Shown here: in pieces, positions 31,021-31,735 of the stretch | How positions within the stretch are numbered: position 1 is the stretch's first letter | Layout: each line of letters starts with the position of its first letter | Assembly: GCF_016785185.1 (NCBI RefSeq) | Contig: NZ_JAEKDY010000034.1 | Direction: 5' to 3' (one strand) | Length of the DNA: 31,735 nucleotides | Source: Heyndrickxia sporothermodurans | GTDB lineage: Bacteria > Bacillota > Bacilli > Bacillales > Bacillaceae_C | The notes under the pieces: generated by a model | Seen by the model: only the letters and a program-made list of their open reading frames with translations | The model's database searches: none | What the model was told of the DNA's origin: nothing | Program-made: the position numbers and the translations under genes

Positions 31021-31093
31021 AGCTTCCAACCGGGCTCGAACCGGTGACCTCTTCCTTACCATGGAAGTGCTCTACCTGCTGAGCTATGGAAGC
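31021..31093 (-). tRNA. tRNA-Thr (GGT)
   Basis: GCTTCCA acceptor stem, anticodon loop ATGGTAA (GGT), discriminator T and no encoded CCA. Confidence 0.93.
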
Positions 31094-31095
31094 AA

Positions 31096-31170
31096 TGGCT
31101 CCGCAGGTAGGATTCGAACCTACGACCGATCGGTTAACAGCCGATAGCTCTACCACTGAGCTACTGCGGA
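31096..31170 (-). tRNA. tRNA-Asn (GTT)
   Basis: TCCGCAG acceptor stem, anticodon loop CTGTTAA, GGTTCGAATCC T arm, discriminator G and an encoded CCA. First tRNA after 5S rRNA and only two bases from tRNA-Thr (GGT). Confidence 0.95.
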
Positions 31171-31180
31171 TTAATATAAA

Positions 31181-31297
<117 letters not shown>

Positions 31298-31564
31298 ATT
31301 TTTTGCCTCACTGCATTTGCAGCATTTGGTTAAGACATTATTTATTATAATGATTTTCAACCAAATTTCAAGGGTTTTTTAATAAAATTATTCCCTCAAA
31401 ACTAGATAAATGAGAAACAGTAATAACGTTGAATCAACCTGTCCAGCTGCGGGCGCTATCGGCTCGCGTCACTTCACTTCTTCTGTCGAAGTCTTCCAGA
31501 CTTCTCCGCCAGAAGCTCCAGTGAGTTTCGCCAGAGAGCTGCGCGCCCTTCGCTTTTCTTATTA
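31298..31564 (-). other. 5S-23S spacer with a structured intergenic sequence
   Basis: A 267-bp spacer with no gene. The part at about 31438-31557 is GC-rich and rich in short inverted words (gaagtcttccagacttc, ggcgct). It resembles multicopy Bacillaceae intergenic repeats that start near an AGCGCC...AGCTGGACA word. The 31330-31420 part is AT-rich leader/processing sequence. Confidence 0.5.
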
Positions 31565-31735
31565 GGATAAGTCTTCGACCGATTAGTATTCGTCAGCTCC
31601 ATGTGTCGCCACACTTCCACCTCGAACCTATCAACCTGATCATCTTTCAGGGGTCTTATTTAGATAAACTAAGGGAAATCTCATCTTGAGGGGGGCTTCA
31701 TGCTTAGATGCTTTCAGCACTTATCCCTTCCGCAC
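31565..31735 (-). rRNA. rrl: 23S ribosomal RNA, 3' part only
   Basis: The window ends inside the 23S gene. The 3' end reads ACTAATCGGTCGAAGACTTA TCC on the minus strand, the standard end of Bacillus 23S rRNA. Upstream conserved blocks such as GATGAGATTTCCC and AAGTGCTGAAAGCATCTAAG are present. Confidence 0.95.

Overview
The window looks like a chromosome segment of a low-GC Gram-positive bacterium of the Bacillaceae. The evidence is the conserved block sigW-rsiW-cdaA-cdaR-glmM-glmS, a glmS ribozyme, a SigW-type autoregulatory promoter, arginase next to sigW, and an rRNA operon followed by a tRNA cluster. Almost every gene is on the minus strand, so transcription runs from high to low coordinates.

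Right part, core genome (about 20.2-31.7 kb). Reading on the minus strand there is the 3' end of a 23S rRNA gene, a 5S gene and eight tRNA genes (Asn, Thr-GGT, Glu, Val, Thr-TGT, Tyr, Gln, Lys). Next come a cation diffusion facilitator, a spacer with a cluster of short palindromic repeats, arginase (rocF), sigW with its anti-sigma factor rsiW, the c-di-AMP cyclase cdaA with its regulator cdaR, glmM, and glmS behind its self-cleaving ribozyme. This block serves cell-envelope homeostasis: GlmS and GlmM make glucosamine-phosphate precursors, CdaA/CdaR sense and signal, and SigW answers envelope stress.

Junction (about 19.6-20.2 kb). 59 bp beyond the glmS stop codon, the position Tn7-family transposons favour, lies a 554-bp segment bounded by TGT...ACA terminal inverted repeats (22 of 25 positions match). 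Its internal repeats are asymmetric: three spaced sites at the left end and three contiguous 20-bp sites at the glmS-proximal end. This is the arrangement of Tn7 ends, with no transposase gene between them. I regard it as the most novel structure here.

Middle part, metal and metalloid resistance (about 5.8-19.5 kb). Several modules lie side by side. The first is a MarR regulator, an ArsN-like acetyltransferase, an ArsO-like flavoprotein and a small protein. The second is an arsR-arsB-arsC-arsD-arsA operon that ends in a tyrosine/dual-specificity phosphatase and a HesB-like protein. The third is cadC-cadA and the fourth is merR-merA followed by a NUDIX gene. Each module has a recognisable operator: a shared TTGA-N5-TCAA motif for MarR, two near-identical ArsR-type dyads, two CadC sites, and a MerR dyad inside a long promoter spacer.

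Left part, poorly characterised accessory genes (1-5.8 kb). It has an XRE regulator, a four-gene cassette headed by a divergent YqhQ (DUF1385) homologue behind a putative attenuator with a leader peptide, a protein with two HTH modules, a small Cys-rich protein, a possible ADP-ribosyltransferase-like protein, and a 20-nt tandem repeat array that resembles a second Tn7-type end. One gene in the cassette looks frameshifted.
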